A DNA stretch of 64,000 nt from Hemileia vastatrix (taxonomy: Eukaryota > Basidiomycota > Pucciniomycetes > Pucciniales > Zaghouaniaceae), in NCBI GenBank assembly GCA_030280995.1, contig JASXTE010000001.1, positions 18,850,606-18,914,605 on the forward strand. The letters run 5' to 3'. Below are positions 42,765 to 54,004 of this stretch, piece by piece; position 1 is the stretch's first letter, and the number at the start of each line of letters is the position of its first letter. The notes below the pieces were generated by a model. It did no database searches and was not told the DNA's origin. It worked only from the letters and a program-made list of their open reading frames with translations. Both the position numbers and the translations under genes were made by a program.

Positions 42765-43939
42765 TTTCAGCCTAGGCATCCCCAGAACTGAGTTATTCTA
42801 ATGTTTAAAATAAGAAAACCTTAATTTCATTAAGCTTATAAGTTAAAATTACAGTTATAATACTTATATATGGTTATAATGCTTATATATATAATTATTA
42901 CATTATTATATGACTTATAGTAGTTTAAAAAGCTTATCCATAACCATATAATACTTATTAAGGTGTTAATAGAGTCATAATAGACTTATCTTAAGTGATA
43001 TTAAGTAATTAGAGACATACATAAGCTTATATGTATGCATAAACCTCATATTTAATGAAATATGTAGTTAGATTATTTATATATAGGTCTATAAGCAAAT
43101 TTTAACCTCTAAATATCCTATAAGCTTTATTTATATGCCTATTTTATGTCATATGGACATATTCAGTAAACTCAAAACACCTACACAAGCATATACACCT
43201 TTTTCAGGCACATATATCCAGTTTGGACAACTTAATCTGCTTCCTTTGATGAATTTTCATGGATTTATGGGTTGGGATATGATTACTGGGTTAATATGGA
43301 TGCTTGAGGATGTTATTGGGGGCTTTAAAAGTTGATTTGGTTCCTTTATATGTTTTGGTTTTCATTATATACTCTGTTGATGAGTTATTTTACCTATTTC
43401 TTTATGGTATCCACTTTTATCTATTTTTTCTATTTATGGTATGGGTTTATGATATCATTAAGTGTGTTTGAGGGTCCTTACTGGAGGTCTGGGTGTTGAA
43501 AATTCTTGAATTGGACACCATGGGGAGGTGATGGGCCCTCACAGTACTTTAATTTCTGGGGAGAGATGTGACATCATCTGGATTGAAGGTCACTGCACTC
43601 CAGTAGATTTTGGTATAAGTAAGGGAGGATTTGATTGGTTATTGGACATCACTTACTTACTACAACTCAAATAAACATTATAAAACAATTATTATCATAT
43701 ATAAATATATTTTAAAGCATTTATAAATTGATATTATCTTTTTATAAGCTATAACTATATTTTATTTATCTATTTTCCACCACTAGCACACACAAAATCC
43801 AAGTATTGTGAGTTTATATTGAGAATAACTACTTTATTAGTCTTTCCCTGAGTTTTAATCACTAAATCATTTAACAATAAGTAATTGGACCATTAATATT
43901 TACTATTAAATCATACTTAGATACTAGCATACACTGACA
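42765..43939 (+). repeat. 3' LTR-like end of copy D
   Basis: A polypurine tract GGGTGAGGGAG (42754-42764) precedes TTTCAGCCTAGGCATCCCCA, which aligns with the LTR start TGTCAGCCTGGATATTTCCA of copy B. The sequence then diverges from the A/B LTR. It ends with CACTGACA. The 5' boundary is firm and the 3' boundary tentative. Confidence 0.4.
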
Positions 43940-44059
43940 CTCATGTTTTAAAACTCTTGACTCACTCTTTTATAGTTACTTTTGGGGACAGAGAAGCTCA
44001 ATTTGATTTTGATTTGAAGAACTTTAAGGATTAAACCTGATTCAAGATTGGGTTTTATT
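43940..44059. other. Spacer between copy D and another gypsy remnant
   Basis: Short AT-rich stretch. No feature seen. Confidence 0.4.
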
Positions 44060-45320
44060 ATTTTTTTGTTGAAATATTTTTTTGCTCTTTAAAAACCAGA
44101 GGAATTTGATGATGATGATTTTGTGGTTATCAATAAGAAGTGATAAAGTCTTTATTTGTCTGGTAAAAGGTGGATGAAAAATAGACATCCTTATTATCAA
44201 GTTGTTCTTTCCCAAATGAAGGGGAAAGAGTTGGTTTTAAAATCATTTTATAAAGATCTTGGGAATAGAGTTTTCAGTGAGACTTATAGAAGGATTGCTG
44301 ATAGATTTAGATGGCATTAAATAGAGATGGCTTTTAAAATCTGGGTTCAGTCATGTGAAGAGTTTAAGAGAAGAATTTATTTGATTCTTAAAGAACCTGA
44401 AAATGCTGCAAGTGAAAATATTTTCTTTGGTAGGGTTCTTTGGATGATGTTCATATTAAGGAAGGAGGGTAGATATAAATATTTGATTGTAGAAAGGGAT
44501 GATTTATCTGGTTTGGTTGAGACAGCATCTCTTATTAATCTTACTTCCAAGAAGGTGGAACATTTTTTTTGAAATAATGGGTGTTTACATATGGTATTAT
44601 GAAATTAGTAAATGTTGATTGTGGTTCAGAGTTTGGTGCAGAATTTAAAGAAGTTGCATCTAAAGGTGGATAAAAGACTAGGGTAGAAACTTCATATTAT
44701 CCAGATGCTGCAGTAAGGACTGAAAGAGGGAATAAAGTAGTTAAGAGTACTGTGGCTAAAATATGTAGATCAAGTAAAGAGAAATGGAGGCACTATTTAC
44801 CTTTAGTTCTGTTTGCAGACAGGATCACTTCCAAGATGACTACTGGATATTATCCCTATGAATTATTTTTTGCAACAGAAAGCAGTTCCTCCAGTTGATT
44901 TGGAAGCTGAGTCTTATCTTGAAGTTGATTGGGGTGATATTAAAGCCACTGAAGATTTGCTTTATGCTAGAATGATGCAATTGGAGAAGAAAGAAGAATA
45001 ATTAGAAAATTTTTATTTAAGAATGATAAAAATTAGGGATCAATCTGTTAGGTATTAAAATAAAAGATTGGTACATAGGTTAATAAAACCATTAAAAACT
45101 TGGGATATAGTTTTTGTATATAACAGAAGTCTGGAGATTCAGTGTCAAGAAATTATTCTGATATGTTTAATGTACCATATAGGGTTAAAGAAAAGGTTTC
45201 GGGTGGCACACATGTGTTGGAAGAGTTGGATGAAGTTGTGTTTAAAAAGAGGATAGTTACTGATCAAGTTAAACAGAAATATCTTAGGAGCACCAAGAGT
45301 GCTGAAGCCAAACTCTAAAA
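44060..45320 (+). pseudogene. Integrase fossil of a different gypsy lineage
   Basis: The zinc-finger region reads ETYRRIADRFRWH, a stop, then SCEEF (44280-44360). The first strands of the core follow: RYKYLIVERDDLSGLVETAS (44470-44530), as in fungal gypsy integrases with a RDDLSG motif. The second Asp region is NVDCGSEFGAEFKEV (44612-44655). After a stop, TSYYPDAAVRTERGNKVV carries the Glu (44690-44745). PLVLFADRITSKMTTGYYPYELF marks the core end. It is clearly distinct from copies A-D. It could pair with the protease-like remnant at 24 kb, but nothing links the two. Confidence 0.65.
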
Positions 45321-46069
45321 TGAGGATAATTTACTAACTCTCACATATTACTACCTCTTTTGAACTCTTAAATCAAGGTAAAATATTAAAATTTATTTTC
45401 ATTGAAAGAAATAATTATTTATATCAAGTCTTCTATAGAAGATAAATTATTTATGAAGAAACTTTGTGGTGGATTTGTTTTTAGTTAAAGTGTTCATGGG
45501 GGGCCTTCTAGATTCAATCTTGAAAAGTTTTGTGGTAATTTATTTACTGGCTTCTCTACACACAATTACCTCACAATGTCAGTTTTTAAAGCACTTTTTG
45601 GCTCTAATTGAATCCTAGCTTTATTTTTGCTTTATAGGTAGTCCATCATGACTATAAACTGGAAAAATATGCTGTCAATGATTCACACTTTTTCAAAACT
45701 AGGATTCAAGATTTTCATTATTATTAATGTTCTTTTATTTTTTTAATTTCAGATTTTTATTATGATCATTTTGCTACTCAATTTCTTTTCATTTCTTATT
45801 AAATATATTTTTTGGATGAATGATCATTGGTGTTCTTCAAGTAGTTTTATGAAATGGAGGGAGATAACCCATTTATCATTTATTTTATTCATATTAATCT
45901 TATTACTTAAAATCAATTCAAATTTTTATTTTCTTTTATTTTCTCTCTTGTGTATACAAATCAAGGTGGACCTGAATTCAGATTTGATTTCTGGCGCATA
46001 GCTCGTCCAAAGGATGGGGGACATCTTTTCCTTATAATTTCTTTTTTATCTTAAATTTCTTTTACCTAA
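45321..46069. other. AT-rich sequence downstream of integrase fossil
   Basis: No gene recognised. GGATGGGGGACATC near 46010 could be a polypurine tract but no LTR is identifiable. The 79-codon hydrophobic frame at 45762-46001 is probably chance. Confidence 0.3.
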
Positions 46070-46327
46070 CACCACAAGAAAATCAATGAAATTCTGTGCT
46101 TTTTGCCACCCAATCATTTGGACTTTCAGTGAAGTGATCTATCATTTATTGGCTTTAGACATTTCAAACAAGTTTTTTTGATGGAAAAGACTGTTGATTT
46201 TGACCTGTCATATTAAAAATAATAGTTTTTTGAAATTTATCAAGCCAATAACTGATAGATTTCTTGACTGACAGGTCAAAAAATCAGGTGGCAAAAAGCA
46301 CAAAATGTCATTGATTCTCTTATGGTG
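46070..46327. mobile_element. Tourist-like MITE (258 bp)
   Basis: The ends are inverted repeats: CACCACAAGAAAATCAATG at the left and, in reverse complement, CACCATAAGAGAATCAATG at the right. Similarity extends about 40 bp to TGTGCTTTTTGCCACC. Inner arms (TCATTTATTGGCT against AGCCAATAACTGA, and GACCTGTCA against TGACAGGTC) are also inverted, so the whole unit folds. TAA flanks both ends (46067-46069, 46328-46330), the 3-bp duplication used by PIF/Harbinger. It has no coding. Confidence 0.75.
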
Positions 46328-46384
46328 TAACATATTAGGGGGTGTCAAACATTAAAATATATTCCTGGAGACTTCAGTCTTGAA

Positions 46385-47035
46385 ATGTTATTCCAAGACA
46401 CCATCATAAAGGGAAGACTCAGTGTTAGACATATCAAAAAAATTTTCAAATACTTCATCAAATACTTCCTATTCTTGCACCATAACCCCAACCACAATTC
46501 AGCCCACCAATACACACATTCCCACAATCTACTGTACATCAGACCCCTTTTCCCCCAACCCCACATTATATTGGACTCCCACTCAAATTCATATATTCAT
46601 CCATTTAAGAACACATTTCAAAACATATTTCTGAATGCATTTAAGAATGCATATCCTAATCATCATGCAATTCTCCTTCCAGATTCCCTCAACTCTCTTC
46701 CTCTTTACATCTTTTTCTGCCCTTTCATCAAGGTATGTTTTTTTCTTTTTCTTCACAGCTTCAAATGTTCCTCACTTTTCTCTTCAAGACCCTTCCAACA
46801 CTTACCAAAGGTGAGTGGTGCCTGATCCTGCTTTTCTTTTTACTGAATTTCTTCTAATTTTTTTTTCTTTTTTTGGGGGGTTTTTTTTTTACAAATTGCT
46901 TTGGAAATAGTCCCAGAACATTTCTGGACTTTTTCCAAGGATTTTGGTAAGTTTTTTTGTTTTTTTTTCCCTTGGAAATTTTCTGGAAACATGCCCACCA
47001 CATTTCTGAGTGTTTTTACTAAAAATTTTCTTTAC
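46385..47035. other. Pyrimidine-rich leader region of element 4
   Basis: C- and T-rich DNA (46480-46800), then T and G runs. The 146-codon frame here is low-complexity and likely non-coding. Candidate splice donors GGTATG (46730) and GGTGAGT (46808) occur before the TET-like fragment, so this may be the eroded leader-exon region seen in elements 1-3. Confidence 0.35.
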
Positions 47036-47489
47036 CAAATCGGACAGATATGGAATGGGTCAATCTGGAAGATGGTCATATCTTTTCATCTAATGTTATT
47101 ATTACATATGGAGGCTTTCACAACAAGATTCATATGGAAAAAATGATTCTAATTTTCTTACATTTGGGATTTTCACTTATATTGATCCTATTACTGGACT
47201 ACCAATTCCTTCACGTGCTTAACTCAAATGTCATGGATTATACTTTCCCGATCACAAATATATTATCAACTTTAGATTAGGGAATGGTCTGGTGGAAGAA
47301 ATTTTGAACTCTTCACAAGACAAAAATCAAACAACTCAAGCTCCACCTGGGTTAGAATCTTATGAAAAGTTTACTCATTTTGGTTTCTCATTTCAGATCA
47401 ACCAAAATTTGATAAAGAGAATAAGTGAAGTGAGGCAAGAAGGTTCAATGAAAAGTAAATCTACAGGGAGGGAGGCTAATTATGGTTAA
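47036..47489 (+). pseudogene. TET/JBP-like dioxygenase fragment, element 4
   Basis: Starts inside the domain: HIFSSNVIITYGGFHNKIHME, where the HxD motif reads HME (Asp to Glu). A frameshift near 47150 leads through YIDPITGLPIPS and FPDHKYIINF to the last frame 47292-47489. That frame has SSQDKNQTTQAPPGLES and FTHFGFSFQINQNL. The third iron-ligand His of the DNHQMT motif is Asn here. The N-terminal half is absent. This copy cannot be an active oxygenase. Confidence 0.65.
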
Positions 47490-48200
47490 TAAAGGATTTC
47501 AAATATTCATTTTTATTTCTTAAATTTATAATTAATCATTCATTAAAGATAATCATCAAATTTAAGTAATGGGCCATCCAGCCTTGCTGGTGTATAAAGA
47601 TAGTCATTCAAATTATTGATTGATTGAATGAGCTCACAAGATGATTCCATGTCAATGTATTCTTTTGCTTTGGTCACATCTGAGCTCATTGTCTTTTAGT
47701 GTTCTGAATGCCATTACTTTTACTTGGTTGGTTATCTTTTTTGAACAATTAATTTATTTGTTTATGAAATAAAAATGAAAATTTGGAAATCCTGACCCCC
47801 TCCCAGAGTAAATTGTAGGGGAGGTTATTACAATTTTATTTCTTTATGACTTGGTAGGGGGAGGTGTTGCCATTTTTTTTGTTTGTGTGATTTTTTGGAG
47901 TTTTCTAACTGTATATACACTTAAAAGATAAAAAATCTCCCTTTAAAAATTAAAAATGCATGAAACATGAATTTCCTTGCATTTTTAGCTGAAAGTGTGT
48001 AATCTAAAAAAAATTCAACTAAGTAGGTCTTGATCCTCAAGATGGTACAAACAAATAAAAAGATTAACAGAAATATGAGTGTGGAATATATAAAAGTTAG
48101 TTCCTTCCCCAAAAAAATCATAGTAGCTTTCTAGAAAAATTTAAATATTTCATCTTTTCCTTTCTAGAGACATTCAAAAATCTTACATAGTCCTTGATAG
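47490..48200. other. Region between TET-like fragment and transposase, element 4
   Basis: Contains GTGTATAAAGATAGTCATTC, a weak match to the conserved block after other TET-like genes. GACCCCCTCCCAGAG and GGTAGGGGGAGGTG recall the TIR-like arrays of elements 1 and 2. No Myb-like ORF. Confidence 0.4.
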
Positions 48201-48299
48201 CTTCTCGATATGACATCTCTACCATCATCACCATCTACTTCAAAAGAGAATAGTAAAAAAGACTATAAGCTTACAAGGGGATACTGTATTCCTTGAACT

Positions 48300-49322
48300 C
48301 ATTGTGAAACGTCCAATTACTATTGTGTTTAAAATATTGGAGTAAAGAGATTAAATTCAACTTGTGAATGTTTTCAATGGAGTCATTTACAATTTGATCT
48401 CCTTAGGCTCAATCCAGATACTCAAGGCCAATTTACATGGTGTAAGCAGAGTTGGAAAGAAGATATTGGTGTTCATCAAAGTAATTCTCAGGGTTTTGAG
48501 AAATCATCATTTGTTGAAAAAATGAAGAGTCATGGTGAGCACCAGGAAAGCTAACATGAAATGTAATAAACTTCTTATTTATATCACAAACCAATTGGAG
48601 AGCAATAGAATACCTGAAAAAAGAAAAAGTAAGAGAGGATTAGTATAATATATAAAAATATGTAGGATATAGATGAGCACTGACCACTTTTTCCAATCAA
48701 AATAATAATTTCCATCCTTTTCAGGCTTTTTGCTCAAAGGGATGGTTGTGCCATCAACAAAACCAATACATCCAGGGAATACTTCATTTTGCATGACCTG
48801 TGAGTTTTTTCATTCAAACCTCCTAAGTGTTCCATGTGATAAATTGTGATTGAAGTGAACAGATGGCTTTGATGATTATCTTGGTGTATAAATCTACACT
48901 ATGACTTATACTGAAGAGGTTCTTGAGACAAGTTATGGAAGCACTGTTCCAATTTGAACCAAATTGGCAAAGTGCCACAGAGATTTTTATTGCAAGGTCC
49001 CTCTGTGGGAAATGAGAATTGTTGTGGTAAATAGAATGATCATGAATCAAGTCATGTAGGTATTTAAAACAATGACAAGTAGTTTGTAAAATTTTCTGAA
49101 AACTGGATTCAGGTATTTCAGAAAGTTTTTGAAGTGTATATTGTGGTTTATGGAAAATTGATGGAGTTTGGGAAGTAAGGTAGCAGTTCTCTTACAGGTG
49201 ACTCATATAAAAAAATAAAACTCAACATCAGAACTTGGATCAGACTCAACCAAAAAATTAAGGGCCAGAGCATCAGTAGTTGTTTGAAGTTGTTGACAAA
49301 GTGAAGGAGTCATGTTTGTTTT
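48300..49322 (-). pseudogene. Harbinger-type DDE transposase, element 4
   Basis: The start MTPSLCQQLQTTTDALALN near 49311 is followed by frameshifted sequence. The 48823-49050 frame has HSIYHNNSHFPQRDLAIKIS and LCQFGSNWNSAS. The 48579-48794 frame carries VFPGCIGFVDGTTIPLSKKP with the first catalytic Asp. After an intron-like gap, FPGAHHDSSFFQQM keeps the second Asp (48530). The third acidic residue and the C-terminal LHNLLADL block are not recognisable, so the 3' end is lost. Confidence 0.65.
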
Positions 49323-49689
49323 TTGAGGAAAAAAAATAAGAGCAAGAGTAATCAAGGGTGGGATAAATTAAGTGTTATACTATGATGTTAGGGTGCCTTA
49401 AGACTTGATACACTGTGTACTGTGTGTGTATAAATAAGCTCATAAAGATTAGGTAAAGAAACTTTTTAAGGTATGGTTGTGCGAGTACCTAATTCTAACT
49501 AAGCAAGTTAAGGGGAAGAAGTGCTTGAGGGGCTTGGATGTACCCAGAAAATGGCGTGTGTAGGGAAAAGCATTCTGTTGAAGTATACCAGCTAATGGGG
49601 TATGTAATTAGAATTAAAATGACTTACTTTGTACTTTTTTTGAGGCTTGCTTGAATGGCATATATGGTAATGTTTGATGCCCCCTATGA

Positions 49690-50348
49690 TAAATAACCAC
49701 TTTAAAAAAATATAAAATAAATGAAATGAAAAATAAATAGAAAATTTATAATTTAAAATTTAAAAAAAATAAAAATATATAAAAATAAAGTTTGGTAAAA
49801 GTTATAAATTTTTTTATTAATTAATTCTTTTATTTTATTTCAACAACTACTCTACTCAGGGAAATGATTACTCTTCTTACAAAGGTGTATAAATAGCTCT
49901 ATCAATTATCTTCCCATTTTGCTGCAATCAACGCAGGCGGCTTCTTACTTCAGCAGACTACCCAGAAAGCATGAAAAAACTCTACAAAGCATAAAAACAA
50001 TAAAAACCACTTAAGAAATTAGTAAACCTCTAAAAAAAATCACTTATATGTGCTATAAAAATTTAAGAATAATAACAAAATACATGAAAAAGTAGGGATA
50101 TCCAATAGACCTTTTTAGGACTTATTCCTGAAACATTTTTGAACACCTTAAAGTTTCCTAAATACCAATAAAACCCAATTTAACTTAACTACCAAGACAC
50201 AACCAAGTGTGAGTGGGAAAAATGAGTGGGGTCTACAGGCAGAATTTTTTTTAAACATTGGAGAAGGTATCTAGGTTTGCTAAGGGCCAGAAGGACCAAA
50301 GATAAGATCTGTTATTTTGAAACATGTGGCTTCATGAAAAATCAATTA
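49690..50348. other. AT-rich spacer between elements 4 and 2
   Basis: No gene. The segment 50080-50260 (ATATCCAATAGACC, TTTCCTAAATACCAATAAAA) has faint similarity to the insertion at 57021-57567. Ends in TTA, the left target duplication of element 2. Confidence 0.35.
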
Positions 50349-50379
50349 GGGGGTATCAATGTTCAGGGATCCGCAATTA
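50349..50379 (+). repeat. Left terminal inverted repeat, element 2
   Basis: GGGGGTATCAATGTTCAGGG then ATCCGCAATTA. It matches 59289-59319 in reverse complement. Confidence 0.88.
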
Positions 50380-50690
50380 AATTAATTGTGGATAAAAATC
50401 CTTATACCCCAATTATCTTCTGCAATTATTTTGTCTAATAACTGGTTTATTAGAAACTTTACATGTCAATGTTCACCTCTTATCCAACATTTTTCTACTC
50501 AATTTTTCATAACCACATCTTGGACAACTTTCTGTCATACCCACATGTTGCACAACTTTCTGCCATAACCACATCTTTCACTACTCTCTGGATATGCCTT
50601 CTACATTTCTGCACACTCCCATTCTCATCCCATCCTGTTCATTCTATCTGCTCATAATTTCTCCCCATTTCATCTATTTGATTCTACTCT

Positions 50691-50880
50691 TTTTCATCTC
50701 ACTCTCTCATCTGCTTGTTTCTGCTCCTTTTCATCTCACTATCTCATCTGCTTGTTTCTGCTCCTTTTCATCTCACTATCTCATCTGCTTGTTTATGCTC
50801 CTTTTCATCTCACTATCTCATCTGCTTGTTTCTGCTCCTTTTCATCTCACTATCTCATCTGCTTGTTTCTGCTCCTTTTC
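50691..50880 (+). repeat. 37-bp tandem repeat (5 units) upstream of Myb-like gene
   Basis: TTTTCATCTCAC(T) starts at 50691, 50728, 50765, 50802 and 50839. Each unit contains CTCATCTGCTTGTTTCTGCT. Element 1 has a single such unit near 33325. The 138-codon frames across it are an effect of the repeat. Confidence 0.8.
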
Positions 50881-50898
50881 AACTTTAATTATCTTAAC

Positions 50899-52288
50899 AT
50901 GCCTTGTCATCATAAATTTTTTCAAAGGCAGCCAACACCCAGTTGTTCTTCAAATCCCACTACTCCCTTTTTCCCCTACTCTGCTGAGAAATCCAAAATT
51001 GTTCAACTAAAAAAAGATTATCATCTCATTCTTATCAACTGGCTAAAAACTAAATATAACTATGATTCTTGCTTGGGTACTGAGTATGCAGCTAAAGTAG
51101 GACAGCCCCCCCATCATAAGTTAATGGTTATCTTCTAATGGCCAACAAATTACGGAATATGACTAAGGGAAAGATAGATCTGTTACCAAAACAGATTTCT
51201 GAACGCTTCAAGAATTATTGAGCCAAGTACAAGAATGCAAAGACTCTTTCATCTTCTACTGGTTTTGGTATTACTCACCTTGATATCAGTAAGGGAATTA
51301 AATCCATAGATGATAAACTTGATTCTTTATGTCCTTACTTTAAAGAGATGGATTATATTTTTGAAGAGAGAGCTGATGTTAATCCTGCAAACATTTTGGA
51401 TGGTAAAAATTCTATCTCCAAACATGATGTAAAAAGAAATCTTTTTCCTTCTTCTTCTATTTAAGCCTCCCCTCAATTAACTTCCGCAAATCAAGATATC
51501 TTTTAAATAGATCCTTATGGCAATATAAAACAACCTGATCTAACTCAAATATGTTTTTTTCTTTTATCTTACCAATTATTTTTTTATTTACATTTTCTTA
51601 TTTATAAATAGGCTGAAGAACAAACACAGCAGCCACAATCAACTGAGTCAGAAGCTAGCAAAATTGATGAGGAGGAAAATGTGAACTTTAACGAAAAGAG
51701 AAGGGCTTCAAGTAGTCTAAATTTCCACTCTCAAAGAAGGGGAAAAAGTGATACTTCATCTCAAACCCCTTTTCTTTTATAGAAGAATTTTTGGAGAAAC
51801 GTGATGCTGGTAAGTTATACCAAACCTCTTAATACTTTACTCCACTTTTATTCTACTTTTTGTTAGTATTTCTTATCTTTCTAGAACAAGTGGAAGTTGC
51901 TAAAGAGACTCTAAAACTTGAAAAACAAACATACAAGCTCTCTTTAAGGAGGGATGACAGGGTACATAATTTGGAAGAGAAGAAGTTTGAACTCTCTTTA
52001 CAGAAGGATTATAGGACACAAATCTTGGAGGAGAGGTAGTACAAACTCTCCTTATGGAAGGAAGATAGGGAAAATGACTTGGAGGAGAAGAAGTTTGAGT
52101 TATCTCTAAGTATTGAAAAATAAAAGAAAGAGGAGAAAACACTTGAGCATAAAAACCTCATGGAACAGATGAAATATAAGCTTGATCATAAAGCAAATTC
52201 TAAAAAGAAAGAATTCTTGATAGAATGTGTTGAAGCTAATAAATCTGTTGATGAAGTTGAACGTTTAAATAAATTGTTTGATGACTAG
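50899..52288 (+). pseudogene. Myb/SANT-like DNA-binding protein of element 2
   Basis: Homologous to the gene at 33372. The start is MPCHHKFFQRQP at 50899. The frame passes through YHLILINWLKTKYNYDSC and breaks at about 51110 by an indel in a C run. It resumes as MANKLRNMTKGKIDLLPKQI at 51140. Further stops occur near 51221, 51462 and 51505. Introns match those of element 1 (near 51550-51611 and 51808-51885). The coiled-coil repeats are shorter (LSLRRDDRVHNLEEK). The in-frame TAA after LSIEK (near 52120) is shared with element 1. Ends TAG at 52288. Confidence 0.7.
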
Positions 52289-52494
52289 TTTGATTTATTT
52301 ATCTCACACTTCAACTGTTCATAATTAATTTTACATAAAATTTTATCTTAATTTCCTGTATTTTTTTACTCTATCCATAATTAGTTGAATTTTCATATTT
52401 TAATGTTGTAAATTCTCTTTTAAATAAAATTTTCTAGAATTTTTAAGGTTAAAAATTCTTTTTTTGTTAAAATTTTCAACTCACACTTGAAAAT

Positions 52495-52810
52495 TTCCCA
52501 TTCCCACCCCTGAATTTTATTGAACTAAGGGGTGGGTATCACCAAAATTTCTTCAAGTAAATAATTTTGCAAGTATTATATGAAATTTTGTCAATACTCC
52601 CCCCTGCATTTTATTGAAGTAAAGGATGGGTATCACCAAAATTTCAAGTCAAAATTTTTTTTAAAGTCTGATATAAAAATTTGGCAATACCCCCCCCTGT
52701 ATTTTGTTGAATTAAGGAAAGGGTATCATCAAATTTTCAAGTCAATTTTTTTTTTAAAGTCTGATATGAAAATTTGGCAATACCCCCCTCTGCAATTTAT
52801 TGAAACAAAG
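52495..52810. repeat. Tandem array with TIR-like motif, element 2
   Basis: Units with CCCCCTGCATTTTATTGAA and GGGTATCACCAAAATTTC recur near 52505, 52600, 52695 and 52785, matching the array at 34995-35425 in sequence and position. Confidence 0.65.
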
Positions 52811-52829
52811 AAATTAAATGGAAAAAAAT

Positions 52830-53870
52830 TGAAAATTGAAAATTTCTACAACCAATTAATTTCACCAGTCCCAATCAAGCTTTCCTATTTTATATAATAG
52901 CCAGATGCACCATTATATAAAAACAGTAATATATCTTGATGTAACTTTTAAAAATAATTGGAAGAGACAAATCCAAAATTAAAAGAAAAAAAATTGAAAA
53001 TTTCTACAACCAATTATTTTCACCAGTCCCAATCAAGTTTTCCTATTTTATATAATAGCCAGTATAACGACCTAAGGCCAGATGCACCATTATTTAAAGA
53101 CAGTAATCTCTCTTGATGTAACTTTAAAAAATAATTAGAAGAGACAAATCCAGAATAAAATCAAAAAAAATTAAAATTGAAAATTTCTACAACAAATTAA
53201 TTTCACCAGTCCCAATCAAGTTTTCCTATTTTATATAATAGCCAGATGCACCATTATATAAGAATAGTAATCTATCTTGATGTAACTTTAAAAATAATTG
53301 GAAGAGACAAATCCAAAACTAAAAGAAAAAAAATAAAATTTGAAAATTTCTTCAACCAATTTTTTTCACCAGTCCCAATCAAGTTTTCCTATTTTATATA
53401 ATAGCCAGTAGAACAGCCTAAGGCCAGATGCACCATTATATAAAAACAGTAATCTATTTTGATGTAACTTTAAAAAACAATTGGAAGAAACAAATCCAAA
53501 ATTAAATGAAAAAAAAATTAAAATTGAAAATTCCTACAACCAATTAATTTCACCAGTCCCAATCAAGTTTTCCTATTTTATATAATATCCAGATGCACCA
53601 TTATATAACAACAGTAATATATCTTGATGTAACTTTAAAAAATAATTGGAAGAGACAAATCCAAAATTAAAAGAAAAAAAATTGAAATTGAAAATTTCTA
53701 CAACCAATTAATTTCACCAGTCCCAATCAAGTTTTCCTATTTTATATAATAGCCAGATGCACCATTATATAAAAACAGTAATCTTTATTGATGTAACTTT
53801 AAAAAATAATTGGAAGAGACAAATCCAAAATTAAATGAAAAAAATTTAAAAGAATAAATAAAATTGAAAA
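52830..53870. repeat. Satellite with alternating 160/184-bp units
   Basis: The anchor TTCACCAGTCCCAATCAAG starts at 52861, 53019, 53202, 53365, 53549 and 53713. The steps are 158, 183, 163, 184 and 164. The longer units contain an extra segment of about 24 bases (AGTATAACGACCTAAGGCC or its variant) before AGATGCACCATTAT. Pairs of units therefore form a dimer of about 345 bp. Absent from element 1. Confidence 0.85.
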
Positions 53871-54004
53871 AGAGGAAAATAAAAAGGGAAATTTAAAAAA
53901 AATAAAAAAGATAAAAATTAAAATAAAAAAAATTAATAAAAGAGAAAAAAAAAAGGAAAAAAAAAATTGAAGAAAATATATAATGATAGAAGAAATATAA
54001 TAAT
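53871..54004. repeat. A-rich low-complexity stretch
   Basis: Almost only A with scattered G and T. It separates the satellite from the 3' end of the TET-like gene. Confidence 0.6.

Larger units (their letters stand above)
31080..43939 (+). mobile_element. Ty3/gypsy chromovirus copy D, twice interrupted
   Basis: Gag (31.2-32.1 kb), a fused protease/RT (32.4-33.0 kb), RNase H and integrase (39.2-41.0 kb), the integrase end and chromodomain (42.3-42.6 kb), and a 3' LTR-like end lie in order on one strand. A Harbinger element occupies 33005-39197 and an isolated LTR 41041-42322. Both insertions have target duplications, and without them the reading matches elements A and C. The 5' LTR and gag start are missing: copy C lies directly upstream. 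Confidence 0.8.
46338..49686. mobile_element. Harbinger-type element with inverted TET-like gene (element 4)
   Basis: The left end reads GGGGGTGTCAAACATTAA and the right end, in reverse complement, GGGGGCATCAAACATTAC. Flanks are TTA (46335-46337) and TGA (49687-49689), an imperfect 3-bp duplication. The right end has TA between the C run and the flank, as in element 2. Inside, a TET-like fragment points right and a DDE transposase points left, so the two converge. No Myb-like gene remains. Confidence 0.7.

Noticed and set aside
46385..46825. 146-codon ORF in element 4
   Set aside because: Low-complexity Phe/Ser/Pro/His-rich translation of a pyrimidine-rich leader. No similarity to any gene of the other elements.
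50594..51010. 138-codon ORF with repeated LICLFLLLFISLSH
   Set aside because: It comes from the 37-bp tandem repeat upstream of the Myb-like gene. The real start at 50899 is in a different frame.
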